Source: Arthrobacter sp. CAN_C5
Lineage (GTDB): Bacteria; Actinomycetota; Actinomycetes; Actinomycetales; Micrococcaceae
Direction: 5' to 3'
Assembly (NCBI RefSeq): GCF_017875735.1
Contig: NZ_JAGGMZ010000001.1
Span: forward strand, 1,426,001-1,490,000
Length of the DNA stretch: 64,000 nucleotides
Both the position numbers and the translations under genes were made by a program. The number at the start of each line of letters is the position of its first letter. Within the stretch, counting starts at the first letter, position 1. The notes under the pieces are model-generated. The model saw only the letters and a list, made by a program, of their open reading frames with translations. It was not told the DNA's origin and did no database searches. Positions 1 to 9,400 of this stretch are shown here, piece after piece.

Positions 1-869
1 CCATTGAGCATCCCGCTGTCCTGGAAGCCCTTGACTACCTGCACCGCCTCCATGGCTTCCGGATCACGGTGCTCCCGGTCTCCTCCACCGGACTCGTCGA
101 CGCCGACAGCCTGAGCGACGCACTGACACCCGGCACCACCTGCTGCTCCATCATGTACGCGAACAACGAGGTGGGCACGGTCCAGAACATCAGAGCGCTC
201 GCCGACCGGTGCGCGGCGGCCGGCGTGCCGTTCCACACGGACGCGGTCCAGGCCGGAAGCTGGCTGGCGCTCAGCGTCGCGGACCTGGGCGTCGACGCGC
301 TCACGCTGTCCGGTCACAAGCTGGGAGCACCCAAGGGGACCGGCCTGCTGTATGTCAGGTCCCGGATTCCGTTGGAACCTCTGATTCACGGTGGCGGGCA
401 GGAGCGCGGACGCCGGTCCGGGACCGAGAATGTCGCCGGAGCCGTGGGGTTCGCCATCGCGCTCGGCCAGGCGCAGGGGGAACGGAACGCGGCCGTCGCT
501 GCCGCCACGACACAGCGGGACTACCTGATCAATCACGTGCTGGACACGGTGCCGGGAGCACTCCTGACGGGGGACCCGGGCCAGCGCCTGCCCAACCTCG
601 CATCGTTCTGCTTCCCCGGGACCAGCGGGGAGTCGGTGCTCCTGGAATTGGAACGTCGAGGCGTCGTGTGTTCCAGCGGGTCGGCCTGCGCGGCGGGCAG
701 CGACGAACCGTCGTCGGTCCTGCTGGCGCTGGGTATTGACCGGGAAACCGCCCAGACGGCGGTGCGCTTCTCCTGGACGTCCGCCACCACCGAACGCGAC
801 ATCGCCCTCACTGCGCGGGCCGTGACCGCGGCCGTGACGACGGTCAGGGGCTTGGGGCGCCCGGCGTAA
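1..869 (+). CDS. Cysteine desulfurase, NifS/IscS class V aminotransferase (5' end outside window)
   Basis: PLP-dependent enzyme that takes sulfur from cysteine for Fe-S clusters and tRNA thiolation. The reading frame is open from base 3 with no start codon that fits, so the N-terminus lies upstream of the window. The PLP-binding lysine sits in SGHKLGAP (about base 319) and the persulfide cysteine in the loop SSGSACAAG (about base 687), both intact. The PLP-contact stretch NNEVGT is also present near base 163. In related actinobacteria this gene is usually followed by the tRNA thiolase mnmA; here a DUF368 gene follows after about 40 bases instead, so the usual partner must be elsewhere. Role as general IscS versus tRNA-specific enzyme cannot be decided from this fragment. 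Confidence 0.93.
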   Translation, partial: IEHPAVLEALDYLHRLHGFRITVLPVSSTGLVDADSLSDALTPGTTCCSIMYANNEVGTVQNIRALADRCAAAGVPFHTDAVQAGSWLALSVADLGVDALTLSGHKLGAPKGTGLLYVRSRIPLEPLIHGGGQERGRRSGTENVAGAVGFAIALGQAQGERNAAVAAATTQRDYLINHVLDTVPGALLTGDPGQRLPNLASFCFPGTSGESVLLELERRGVVCSSGSACAAGSDEPSSVLLALGIDRETAQTAVRFSWTSATTERDIALTARAVTAAVTTVRGLGRPA

Positions 870-898
870 TCTGGCACGGCCCATCAGCGCCGGCACAC

Positions 899-904
899 TA
901 CAGT
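899..904 (+). promoter_or_regulatory. Putative -10 box (TACAGT) for a leaderless DUF368 transcript
   Basis: TACAGT ends 7 nt before the GTG start at 912, which puts the predicted transcription start on the start codon. No Shine-Dalgarno is visible. Inference from spacing only. Confidence 0.4.
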
Positions 905-911
905 TAAAAGG

Positions 912-1886
912 GTGACTTCCCCATCCCCCACCCCAGTGAAGCCCGCACCCACCGTCCGATCCAGCCTTGCCCACGTGATCCGTGGCGCGCTGATCGGGAT
1001 CGTCGAACTTGTGCCGGGAGTCTCCGGCGGCACCGTCGCACTGGTCCTGGGCATCTTTGACCGGCTGATTTCCTCGGCCAACCACCTGATCAGAGGCGTC
1101 GTCCGATTCACCGTCAAACGTCAGGGTCGCAGCGTCTCCCGTCACCTCACCGGTGTGGAATGGGCGCTCGTGGTGCCGTTGGTGATCGGCATGTTCCTCG
1201 CCCTGTTTACCCTCTCCGGCCCGCTGCACGCCTTCGTCGAGGGCCAGCCGACCATTTCGAGCGCCCTGTTCCTCGGGATGGTCACGGCCAGCCTGCTGGT
1301 GCCCATTTCGATGGCCCTTGAGGCGGGACCGGTCACCCGGTCCACCCTGGTGGGCGGGCCCGTGGTGGTGCTGCTCGTGGCCGGTGCCGCGTTCCTGCTG
1401 CTGGGTCTGCCCGCCCTGCAGGTACAGGATCCCGCCTGGTGGGTGCTGGTGCTGAGCGGTGCGGCCGCGGTATGTGCCCTGGCCCTGCCGGGTCTTTCCG
1501 GCTCCTTCATCCTGCTGACCTTTGGCATGTACGAACCCACCCTGGAGGCAGTGAGCGAGCGGGACTTCGGGTACCTGGCGCTTTTCGCCGGTGGTGCCGT
1601 CCTGGGACTGGCCTCCATCGTCCAGCTCCTTGCGTACCTCCTGCGGGTGCACCGCCGGGCTGTCCTGCTGGTGGCCACCGGCCTGATCCTCGGCTCGCTC
1701 CGGGCGCTGTGGCCCTGGCAGGAGAACAGTGCACTCCTGGCGCCCGACGGCGACTGGCTGGCTCCACTGCTGGCCGCCCTCGGTGGCGCAGCGGTGGTCC
1801 TGCTCCTCTGGTCACGGGAACGCCGTGGGAACGCTGTCGCCGCGTCCCTTCAGGGACCGCGCCCCTCCAAGGGGGAGATCTTCTAG
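912..1886 (+). CDS. DUF368 family polyprenyl-phosphate transporter (PopT-like)
   Basis: Polytopic membrane protein of 324 residues with roughly eight to nine hydrophobic segments. Two PG(V/L)SG motifs, PGVSGGT at residues 35-41 and LPGLSGSF at about 192-199, mark the inverted-repeat architecture of DUF368. Members of this family were recently shown to recycle undecaprenyl phosphate across the membrane (PopT/UptA work, 2023), so the likely job is returning the lipid carrier for peptidoglycan and wall polymers to the cytoplasmic face. The GTG start at 912 has a TACAGT box just upstream and no ribosome site, suggesting a leaderless message. The stop overlaps the convergent hydrolase gene by 4 bases. 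Family assignment is firm; the substrate is taken from other family members. Confidence 0.88.
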   Translation: MTSPSPTPVKPAPTVRSSLAHVIRGALIGIVELVPGVSGGTVALVLGIFDRLISSANHLIRGVVRFTVKRQGRSVSRHLTGVEWALVVPLVIGMFLALFTLSGPLHAFVEGQPTISSALFLGMVTASLLVPISMALEAGPVTRSTLVGGPVVVLLVAGAAFLLLGLPALQVQDPAWWVLVLSGAAAVCALALPGLSGSFILLTFGMYEPTLEAVSERDFGYLALFAGGAVLGLASIVQLLAYLLRVHRRAVLLVATGLILGSLRALWPWQENSALLAPDGDWLAPLLAALGGAAVVLLLWSRERRGNAVAASLQGPRPSKGEIF

Positions 1887-2791
1887 TCCCCGACACGGGG
1901 GTCCGCGGCGCCTGACGTGTCAGCCAGGATCCGCGCCACGGCTTCCGGATCCTCGATGTGGGCGAAATGTCCGGTACCCGCCAGCACGTGGGCCTGCACG
2001 TGGGGGAGCAGCGCCGCGAGTTCGGCCAGCTCCGCGGCCGGGGTGAAAACATCCCGTTCACCCCGCAGCAGCACCTGGATTCCTCCGGCCGCCTTCCAAT
2101 GGGAGAAGTCGAAGTGCTTCAAAGCGTCCGCCGCGAGCGCAAACGCGGCCGGTCGGGCGTCGACGGCGAGGGCGGTGACCACCGGCTCGGTCAGGGCTGC
2201 GGGCCTGACCACGAACGGCCGCAGCACGAGCCTGAACAGTCGAAGCCGGCGCGCCACAGCCACCAGACGCGGCCCCAGCACTCCGGTGAGGTCAAGAAAC
2301 CCCATGATGGTCTTCATTCCGAGCAGCGGAAACATTCGGTGAAGGTTCCGCCAGGGGTGGCGGAAGGCTTGTGCGGCGACCACCGCGGTGGGGGAGAGCA
2401 CCACCACCGCGAGTGTCCTCTCCGGCTCAACGGTCGCGATCTCCAGCGCCGGAACAGCGCCCATTGAGTGCCCGAAGAGCCGCCACTGCCGGTATCCCGC
2501 CTGGACCAGGACCTCCACCACTGCGGCGGCTTGCGCCTCGATGGTGAATCCTCCGATGCCCGGAGAGTCGCCCCACCCGGGAAGGTCGATCACCACGGTG
2601 TCGACGTCGGTGGGGAAATGATGGGCTGCCTGTAGCTCCCTGAACGTCCGCCAGGAACCTGCCGCGCCGTGCAGCAGAACCCACGGCGCCGCGCCCACGC
2701 CGGCAGACCTCGAGATTCGGACCCACACGGGACCCAGCGCGGTAGGGAAAGCTACCGAGGTAACCATGGTGTGGGACAGGTCAGGGGTCAT
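1883..2791 (-). CDS. Alpha/beta-fold hydrolase
   Basis: A 302-residue soluble hydrolase. From the chosen ATG at 2791 the oxyanion-hole motif HGAAGS lies at residues 41-46, the nucleophile elbow GHSMGA at 107-112 (Ser109), an acid candidate in GERDVF and the catalytic histidine in GTGHFAH near the C-terminus, so the triad looks complete. The frame is open for a further 36 codons upstream, but that extension is proline/arginine-rich and unlike the family, so I reject it. Substrate is unknown; the family covers esterases, haloperoxidase-like enzymes and C-C hydrolases. It is convergent with and overlaps the DUF368 gene, and is divergent from the lipoprotein gene at 2912. Confidence 0.85.
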   Translation of the reverse strand: MTPDLSHTMVTSVAFPTALGPVWVRISRSAGVGAAPWVLLHGAAGSWRTFRELQAAHHFPTDVDTVVIDLPGWGDSPGIGGFTIEAQAAAVVEVLVQAGYRQWRLFGHSMGAVPALEIATVEPERTLAVVVLSPTAVVAAQAFRHPWRNLHRMFPLLGMKTIMGFLDLTGVLGPRLVAVARRLRLFRLVLRPFVVRPAALTEPVVTALAVDARPAAFALAADALKHFDFSHWKAAGGIQVLLRGERDVFTPAAELAELAALLPHVQAHVLAGTGHFAHIEDPEAVARILADTSGAADPRVGD

Positions 2792-2863
2792 AGGGGTAAT
2801 TCTCCACGGCGGCCGGTGTGGATGACCCTGGGTGGGGTGCCTCACCCAAGTGGGACAACTGAG

Positions 2864-2869
2864 TAGACT
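2864..2869 (+). promoter_or_regulatory. Putative -10 box (TAGACT) of the lipoprotein gene
   Basis: TAGACT lies about 40 bases before the ATG at 2912; AAAGGA, 7 bases before that ATG, is a good ribosome site, so this gene would have an ordinary short leader. Confidence 0.35.
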
Positions 2870-2911
2870 CGGACCACAGGCCCTGACCTCCGACACCAAA
2901 GGACACCACAG

Positions 2912-3697
2912 ATGAGTCGATCACGGTCAACCACGCGGGTTGTGTCAGCGGGTGCATTGCTGTTGGCCGCCTCGCTGACGGTCTCCGGCTGCACCGGTGT
3001 CGAGATCGGGGACCGGCCCGTGCAGTCCGCGGCGCCGTCGTCGGACGCCAGCTCTGCCGCCCCGGAAGCGACCACTATGCAGGAGCCGGCGCCCACGGTC
3101 GCCGCCCGTCCCGCGCCCGACGACGACTGGCAGGTTTTCACCGACCCGGCAGCCCTCGTGAGCTTCGAACTACCGCCGGACTGGACCGTCGAGCCAATCG
3201 AGGATCCCGGTGACGGTTTTGAGCCTGAATCGATCCACTTCGCCGTCGAGAACGCCGACGGCGAATCGATGGCGGAGCTGCACACGGGAATCACCCCGGT
3301 GGAGCAGGACTGCGACCCGGACAACGCCAGTCCCTACACGGTAATCCTCAGCCAGCCGGTGGACTTGCCGTCCACCGCCGAGTCCGAGCAGTCCATCGAC
3401 CCGCGGCTGGTGGTCCGGCTGATCGAGGGCTACCGGTTCTTCAGCTCGTACGGGGTAACCGACGTGGTGGGAGGCGCCGACGGTGCAGCCTGCGAGTTGT
3501 ACAACACCCTCCAGGGCCCCGAGCACGTTGGGCTCTACTCCTTCGGGGACGCTATCTCCTTCACGGCGTTGACGCCCGAACAGGTGGGATCCCGGACGGC
3601 GTCGTTCGACACCATCGCGGACGCCGAGGAGTTCTTCGACTCCGACCAGTTCGGGGCGGTGCGCCGGATGGTTGCGTCTCTGCAGGTGGCCCGGTAG
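2912..3697 (+). CDS. Hypothetical lipoprotein
   Basis: A 261-residue protein with a lipoprotein signal peptide: basic start, hydrophobic core and lipobox TVSGC with Cys27. After it comes a Ser/Ala/Pro-rich linker to about residue 65, then a compact domain with two cysteines (in EQDCDPDN and GAACELY) that could pair outside the cell. The domain shape resembles the PsbP/LpqN-like single-domain lipoproteins of actinobacteria, but this is only an impression from the pattern and I would not name it. ATG at 2912 is preceded by AAAGGA. It is likely monocistronic: upstream gene divergent, downstream gene convergent. Confidence 0.8.
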   Translation: MSRSRSTTRVVSAGALLLAASLTVSGCTGVEIGDRPVQSAAPSSDASSAAPEATTMQEPAPTVAARPAPDDDWQVFTDPAALVSFELPPDWTVEPIEDPGDGFEPESIHFAVENADGESMAELHTGITPVEQDCDPDNASPYTVILSQPVDLPSTAESEQSIDPRLVVRLIEGYRFFSSYGVTDVVGGADGAACELYNTLQGPEHVGLYSFGDAISFTALTPEQVGSRTASFDTIADAEEFFDSDQFGAVRRMVASLQVAR

Positions 3698-3707
3698 CGC
3701 CGGGTTC

Positions 3708-4625
3708 TCAGGCCGCCGGCAGACGGGGGAACGTGACGCCGGTCATCGCGGCGCTCACCTCCCACAGCCTGCCCCCCACCTCGGGGTCAAGCACCTTGGG
3801 TTCCGGCGCCACGAGGACAGCGTTGCCCCTGGTTTCCCCGGGCCCATCCGGTCCCGAGTAGTCGCCGCCGCTGGCCAGTGGAGCGGTGGCTGCCCGGAGA
3901 ATCGGCAACGCACCAGCAACGTCGGACTGACCGAACAGCTTGAAGAAACCGCCCAGCACATCGAGCACCGGTGTGGTTCCCATGCCGGCGGTGAGGTTGG
4001 TGTTGGAGAGGCCGGGATGCGCGGCGACCGCCAGCAGTTGCTCCCCGGTTGCCCTTACCCGGCGGTCCAGCTCCATGGTGAAGTACAGGTTGGCGATCTT
4101 GCTCTGGCTGTAGGCTGTCCACCGGCGATACCTGATGGTCGAGTTCAAATCGTCGAAATTGATGGCGCCGCGCTTGTGGGCGAGGCTGGAGACCGACACC
4201 ACCCGCGGCGACTCGGCCGCCCGCAACCGCTCCAGCAGGAGCCCGGTGAGGGCAAAGTGACCCAGGTGGTTGATACCGAGTTGCTGCTCAAAGCCATCCT
4301 CGGTGACGGCCCGTGGTGTCGCCATCACTCCGGCGTTGTTGATCAGCAGATCCAGAGGCTCGGTCCAGTCCTCGGCGAAGCGGCGCACCGAGGCCAGCGA
4401 TGCCAGGTCAAGGATTCTCAGTTCGGCGGCCGCCCCGGGAACCCGGGAGCGTAGCGTCTCCAGTGCCAGCGAACCACGGGACTCGCTGCGGCAGGCCAGG
4501 GTGACCCGGGCGCCACGGCGGGCCAGGGCGATGGCGGTCTGCAGGCCGAGGCCACTGTTGGCTCCAGTGATCACCACCGTGCGACCGTCGAGGTCGTGGG
4601 TCTGGAGCTGGGGAGTGGAATTCAC
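3708..4625 (-). CDS. Short-chain dehydrogenase/reductase (retinol-dehydrogenase-like SDR)
   Basis: NAD(P)-dependent oxidoreductase of 305 residues, somewhat longer than the 250-residue classical SDR. The cofactor glycine motif TGANSGLG is at residues 20-27, NNAG at 96-99, the active-site Ser in VSVSSLA near 146, and YSQSK at 172-176 gives the catalytic Tyr/Lys pair. The insertion after the Ser strand and the NHLGHFALT stretch match the protochlorophyllide-reductase/retinol-dehydrogenase-like subgroup that is common in soil actinobacteria and whose substrates are mostly unknown. Stands alone, convergent with the lipoprotein gene and divergent from the transglutaminase gene. Confidence 0.88.
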   Translation of the reverse strand: MNSTPQLQTHDLDGRTVVITGANSGLGLQTAIALARRGARVTLACRSESRGSLALETLRSRVPGAAAELRILDLASLASVRRFAEDWTEPLDLLINNAGVMATPRAVTEDGFEQQLGINHLGHFALTGLLLERLRAAESPRVVSVSSLAHKRGAINFDDLNSTIRYRRWTAYSQSKIANLYFTMELDRRVRATGEQLLAVAAHPGLSNTNLTAGMGTTPVLDVLGGFFKLFGQSDVAGALPILRAATAPLASGGDYSGPDGPGETRGNAVLVAPEPKVLDPEVGGRLWEVSAAMTGVTFPRLPAA

Positions 4626-4728
4626 TAAGGGGCCTTCCTTGTTCTACGGTGGTGATAGCTTTCAGCATAGAGTCCGTATCCGGCCTTCCCATGCACTGGC
4701 ATCCCCACCCTTGATCAGGAGTACCCTC

Positions 4729-5532
4729 ATGCAGCGATCCGTGACTGCCCGTTTGACCGCCCAGACCCGCTCGGCGTCCTCCCTTGTCTTCGCCCTGGCT
4801 GCGGTCCGCAACGAGGGGTACACCAGCTTTGAGGAGGACCTGTCGATCACGGTCAATGACCAGTTGGTCATCCCCGGGGAGCTTGCGGACATTCATGGGG
4901 GCCGCCTGCACACCCTCACAGTGGAGGGCGAGGCGAATATCGTGCTGGAGTACCGTTTGGCGGTCACGGGGTTGGCCACACCCGAGGAGGTCTCGGAAGC
5001 TGACCTGATTCGCTATGTCCGCCCCAGCCGCTACTGCGAGTCTGACCGGTTGCTGCCGACGTCGTACGCCGAGTTCGGATCCCTGAGCGGCACCGACCTG
5101 CTGGAGGCCGTGCGGCAATGGGTGGGCAAGGAACTGGCGTACGTCTCCGGCTCCTCACGTCCCACCGACGGCGCAGTGGAAACGCTGCTGGGCCGGCGCG
5201 GCGTGTGCCGCGACTACGCTCACCTGGTGATCTCCCTGCTGCGCGCAAAGGACGTCCCAGCGCGCCTGGCCGCCGTGTACGCACCGGGGCTCAGTCCCAT
5301 GGATTTCCACGCCGTGGCGGAAGCGTGGGTGGACGGTGCGTGGCACGTGGTGGACGCGACCGGTCTGGCGCCTCGCGAATCGCTGCTGCGCATCGCCACC
5401 GGCCGGGACGCCTCGGACACGGCGTTCCTCTCCACAGTCGGCGGAAGCCTTCAACTCTCCTCGATGGAAGTGACCGCTGTGGTGGATTCCCTTCCGGTCG
5501 ATCAGCCGGAGAAGCTCGTCCGGCTTCAGTAG
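4729..5532 (+). CDS. Transglutaminase-like cysteine protease family protein
   Basis: A 267-residue protein with an N-terminal beta domain (residues 1-115) followed by a transglutaminase-like core. The papain-type triad is visible: Cys160 in RRGVCRDY, His194 in DFHAVAE and Asp209 in WHVVDATG. There is no signal peptide, so it acts in the cytoplasm; family members in bacteria are thought to be peptidases or amidases rather than cross-linking enzymes. ATG at 4729 is preceded by AGGAG at 4717-4721, which decides the start; the frame is open far upstream through the antisense of the SDR gene and that part is rejected. The stop overlaps the convergent MarR gene by 7 bases. Confidence 0.87.
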   Translation: MQRSVTARLTAQTRSASSLVFALAAVRNEGYTSFEEDLSITVNDQLVIPGELADIHGGRLHTLTVEGEANIVLEYRLAVTGLATPEEVSEADLIRYVRPSRYCESDRLLPTSYAEFGSLSGTDLLEAVRQWVGKELAYVSGSSRPTDGAVETLLGRRGVCRDYAHLVISLLRAKDVPARLAAVYAPGLSPMDFHAVAEAWVDGAWHVVDATGLAPRESLLRIATGRDASDTAFLSTVGGSLQLSSMEVTAVVDSLPVDQPEKLVRLQ

Positions 5533-6059
5533 TCGGCGCGCTCCGGATCGTCGACACCGTCGCGGATCCGCCGGGTCAGGGTCAGTAGCTGTTCCAGCTC
5601 CTCGGTCGCCAGAACCGGGCCGAGGAGCGAATAAATCACCCTGACATGAGCCGCACCGATTTCGCGCTGCAGTTCCCTGCCCGAATCCGTCAAACCCACC
5701 ATCACACCGCGCTGGTCATCGGGTGCCGGTTTCCGCTGGATCAGGCCCTTGGCCTCGAGCCGCTCCGCCATGCGGCTGAGGCTGGGCTGGGAGATGAGCA
5801 GATGGCGGTTGAGTTCGTTGAGCCGGGTCCAACCGGTGGGGCAGCGGCTGAGGTTGAACAGTACGTCATACTCACCGATGGCCAGCTTCTTGAACGACGG
5901 ATCATTGCGAAGCCTCCGCATCACGGCGACCTGGGCCCGGAACAGCGACTCCCAGGCTTCGGCCGTCAGCCGGATGGCAGGTCCGGGTGTCTCGGGCACT
6001 GTGGTTTCGGGAACTGTTGCTTCGGGCACTGTGCTTTCCGTCCCGGTTGACTCAGGCAC
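5526..6059 (-). CDS. MarR family transcriptional regulator
   Basis: Winged-helix regulator; the MarR domain runs from about residue 30 to 165, with the recognition helix around LLISQPSLSRMAERLEAKGL and the wing at RKPAPDDQRGVMVGLTDSGR. The first 28 residues are low complexity, built from repeated VPE(T/A)T units that come from a 15-bp tandem repeat at 5991-6065. Three units carry an in-frame GTG (6059, 6029, 5999), so the start is uncertain; I give the longest. The longest form overlaps the stop of the upstream oxidoreductase remnant by 8 bases, so the two are one transcript. MarR proteins next to flavin monooxygenases usually regulate their own operon. Confidence 0.85.
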   Translation of the reverse strand: MPESTGTESTVPEATVPETTVPETPGPAIRLTAEAWESLFRAQVAVMRRLRNDPSFKKLAIGEYDVLFNLSRCPTGWTRLNELNRHLLISQPSLSRMAERLEAKGLIQRKPAPDDQRGVMVGLTDSGRELQREIGAAHVRVIYSLLGPVLATEELEQLLTLTRRIRDGVDDPERADY

Positions 6060-6065
6060 TGTGGG
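5991..6065. repeat. Five 15-bp tandem units across the MarR start
   Basis: Units begin at 5991, 6006, 6021, 6036 and 6051. Units 1, 2, 3 and 5 are close variants of (C/T)TC(G/A)GG(C/A)ACTGTGG; unit 4 is diverged. The array keeps the reading frame and encodes the Val-Pro-Glu-rich N-terminus of the MarR protein. Confidence 0.8.
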
Positions 6066-6402
6066 CCTCCGACAGCGACTGGAGCCGGTTCTGGAAGGTC
6101 GGAGGGGCGGGGATGTTCCCGGGGGTGCGCTGGGCGAACTCCTGGCGAAGGACGGGGAGCACCTCTGAACCCAGCAGGTCCAGTTGCTCCAGCACGGTTT
6201 TCAGCGGCAGCCCGGCGTGGTCCACCAGGAACAGCTGTCGCTGGTAGTCGACGAAGAACTCCCTGAACGTGAGGGTCTTTTCGATGACTTCCTGGGGACT
6301 GCCGGTGGTCACCATCGCCTTGATTCGCTCGAGCTCGGCGGGTGCCGTCCCAGTCGTGGGGTCGAGAGTCACATCTCCAACCGAGAAAATACCGATCTGC
6401 AT
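6052..6402 (-). pseudogene. Internally deleted LLM-class flavin-dependent oxidoreductase (remnant)
   Basis: The 116-residue product joins the two ends of a luciferase-like monooxygenase of roughly 350-380 residues. Residues 1-31 (MQIGIFSVGDVT, then ERIKAMV) match the family N-terminus and residues 33-116 (TTGSPQEVIEKTLTFRE, DYQRQLFLVDHAG, LPLKTVLEQLDLLG) match its C-terminus, from my memory of the family. The TIM-barrel middle with the FMN and substrate sites, about 240-260 residues, is missing, with the junction near 6303-6312 and the frame preserved. The start is kept with a very strong ribosome site (GGAGGAGG). Enzyme activity cannot be expected; its remaining role may be to couple translation to the MarR gene it overlaps. 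Confidence 0.75.
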
Positions 6403-6486
6403 GGTTCCTCCTCCAAGTAGATGCATGTGCATCTACTATACCGTCAACCGGGGTATCCAACCGTTTGTTCCCTCACCCGTGCCTGG

Positions 6487-9400
6487 TTACTGGGGGAGTG
6501 CGTGCCGCCCGGTCCGGGGAGGCTCGCTGGGCTGCTCGGGCCGCCGCGAGTGCTCGCGCGCCTCCCGACGCCCTTCCACCAGCCGGTAGATTACCGGGAC
6601 CAGGATCAGCGTCAGCGCCGTTGACGAGACCAGACCGCCCACCACCACCACGGCCAGGGGCTGCGAAATGAACCCGCCCTCACCGGTGAAGCCGAGCGCC
6701 ATCGGGGTCAGCGCGAAGATCGTTGCCAACGCGGTCATCAGGATCGGGCGGAGCCGTTGCCGGGCTCCCTGGATGATCGCTTCCTCAACCCCCAGGCCGG
6801 GGGAGCCGTCGTGCGGGCGCCGGTACTGATTGATGAGGTCGATCAGCACGACGGCGTTGGTCACCACGATCCCCACCAGCATCAGCATGCCCACCAGGGA
6901 CGGCAGGCCCAGCGGAATCTGGGTGATCACGAGCAGTGCGATGGCCCCGGTGGCGGCGAACGGCACCGAGACCAGCAGGATCAGCGGCTGGATCAGAGAT
7001 TTGAAGGTAGCGACCATGATCACGTACACGATGGCGACAGCTGCCCAGAGCGCCAGGAACAGCTGGGCGAAGGACTCCGCCTGCTCGGCTGATGCGCCAC
7101 CCAGGGTTGCGGTGGTCCCGGCGGGTAGTTCCACGCCGTCCAGCCGCTCGGTGACGGCCGTGGTGAGGGCCCCGAGGTTCTGTTCCGACGGTGTAATGGA
7201 TACCTGGGCCGTCCGTTCGCCGTTGGCGCTGGTGATGGACAGCGGCACCTCGACCTCGACGGCGGAAGCCACCGAGGTGAGCGGGATTGGCCCCGCGGGG
7301 GTGGGCAAGACCAGATCCTGCAGCTGTTCAAGGCTGGTCACCTCGGTACCCTCGCCGATGAGAACCGGGTAGTCGGTGGTTTCCAGGCGTACCTGACCGC
7401 CGGGAATCGGGCTGATGCTCCCGCCCAGCAGTCCCGCGATCTGTCCCTCGCTGAGGCCGGCGGCGACTGCCTCAGCCCGGTCGACGCTGATCTGTACCTG
7501 CGGCTGTGCTGCGGCCAGGTTGCTGGTGACGTCCCGGGCGCCGTCGAGACCCTGCATGGCAGCCAGCACGGCGTCGCTGGCGGCCTGCAGCTCATCGGGC
7601 CCTGGAGCGGTGATGTCCACGTCAATCGTGCTGGAGGTGCCCAGGCCCCCCTGCTGTGCGGACAGGGCGAAGTCGCCGACGCCGGTCAGCGACTCCAGTT
7701 CCTCCCTGATGTCGTTCTGCAGCTGCTCCTGGTCGGCGTCCTCGGCGGTGATTACCGTGAAGGACGCCACCGAGGTGCCTCCGGACAGCCGGGCGGCGAA
7801 GCCGCTGGAGGCGTTGCCGACGGTCACCTGCACCTGTTCCACCCCGGGGAAGCCGGCCAGTACTTCCTCGGTCTGGCTAGCCGCTGCCACGGTGGTGTCG
7901 AGACTGGACCCCGGTTCGAGGGTCTGGTTGATGCTGAAGCTGTTCTGCCCGGTGTTTCCGAGCAGGTTGGTCTGCAGGAGGGGGATCATCGCGGCCGTGC
8001 CGGCCAGGACCAGCACTCCTGCCGAGAGCGTCCACACCGGGTGCCGCTGGGTGGTACCGAGGATCGGCAGATAGCCGCGCTGCAGCCAGGATTTGCGCTC
8101 CGCCTCGTGGGCGTCCTCCCGGACCTGGTCGGAGTCCACTCCGGGGGCCGCAGCGGGCAGGAACCAGTACGCCAGCACCGGCACAATGGTCAGCGAAACC
8201 GCCAGCGAGGCCAGCAGCGCGATCGTCGTGGTGAGTGCGAACGGCCTGAAGAGTTCACCGGCGAGGTCGCCGACAAACGCAATCGGCGCGAACACCGCGA
8301 CCGTGATCAGCGTCGATGCGGTGATGGCCCCGGCGACCTCCCGCACCGCGGTCAGGATGGCCTCGCGTTTATCCTCGCCGTAGCTGAGGTGCCGTTTGAT
8401 GTTCTCGATGACGACGATCGAGTCGTCCACCACCCGGCCAATGGCGATGGTCAGCGCGCCCAGGGTCAGAATGTTCAGGGAGTATCCGGTCACCCAAAGA
8501 CCGATGAACGTGATCAAGAGGGACAGGGGAATGCTGATCGCAGTCACCAGGGTGGACCGCACTGACAGGAGGAACACCAGGATGACGACGACGGCGAAAC
8601 CGAGACCGAGGATCCCCTCGGTGGTGAGGTCGCTGATCGAGCGTTCGATGAAGGGGGCCTGGTCGAAGATCACGGTGATCTCGGCGTTGTTCCCCAGCTC
8701 TGCCTCCAGCTGCGGCAGCAGTTCCTCCACGAGGTTGGAGATGGCGACGGTGTCGCCGTCGGGAATCTTCGTGACGGTCAGGGCCAGGGTCTCGGTGCCG
8801 TTGGTGCGGGTGACGCTGGTGACGCTGGTGGCGTCGTCGTCGGCGACGGCTACCTCAGCGACCGAGCCGATGGTCGGTGGGGTCTGGCCCGCTTCGGGGG
8901 TCCCGCCGTCGGGCAGGAGGGGGAGAGCACGGATGTCATCCAGCGAGGCAATCGGGCTGCCGGCCTGGATGGTGAGGGAACGGTCGCCGTCCTCGAGGGT
9001 GCCGACCGGGATGAGGTCGCCGTTGTTCTCGAGCGCCGTGGTGATGTCGGCGACCGTGAGGTCGTTGGCGGCGAGGTCTCGCTGGTCGGGCAGGATCGAG
9101 ATGTACTGGTTGGCACCGCCACTGACTTCCGCCGCCCGGACGCCCTCCAGCTGTTGTAGCCGGGGCACGGTGAGCCGGGTGAGGTCACCGTTAAGTTCGC
9201 TGAGCGGTGAGTCGGATGAGACTGCCATGAAGACGATCGGCAGGTCGGCGATGCTGCCGGCCAGCGATTGTGGGGTGACGTCCTCGGGCAGCAGCGGGCT
9301 GACCGTGGAGATTGCCCGGTCCACCTGGCCGCGGGCGCGGTCAAGGTCGGTCCCGTAGGCGAACATCAGGTTGATGGTCGACACCCCGGTCCGGGAGGTG

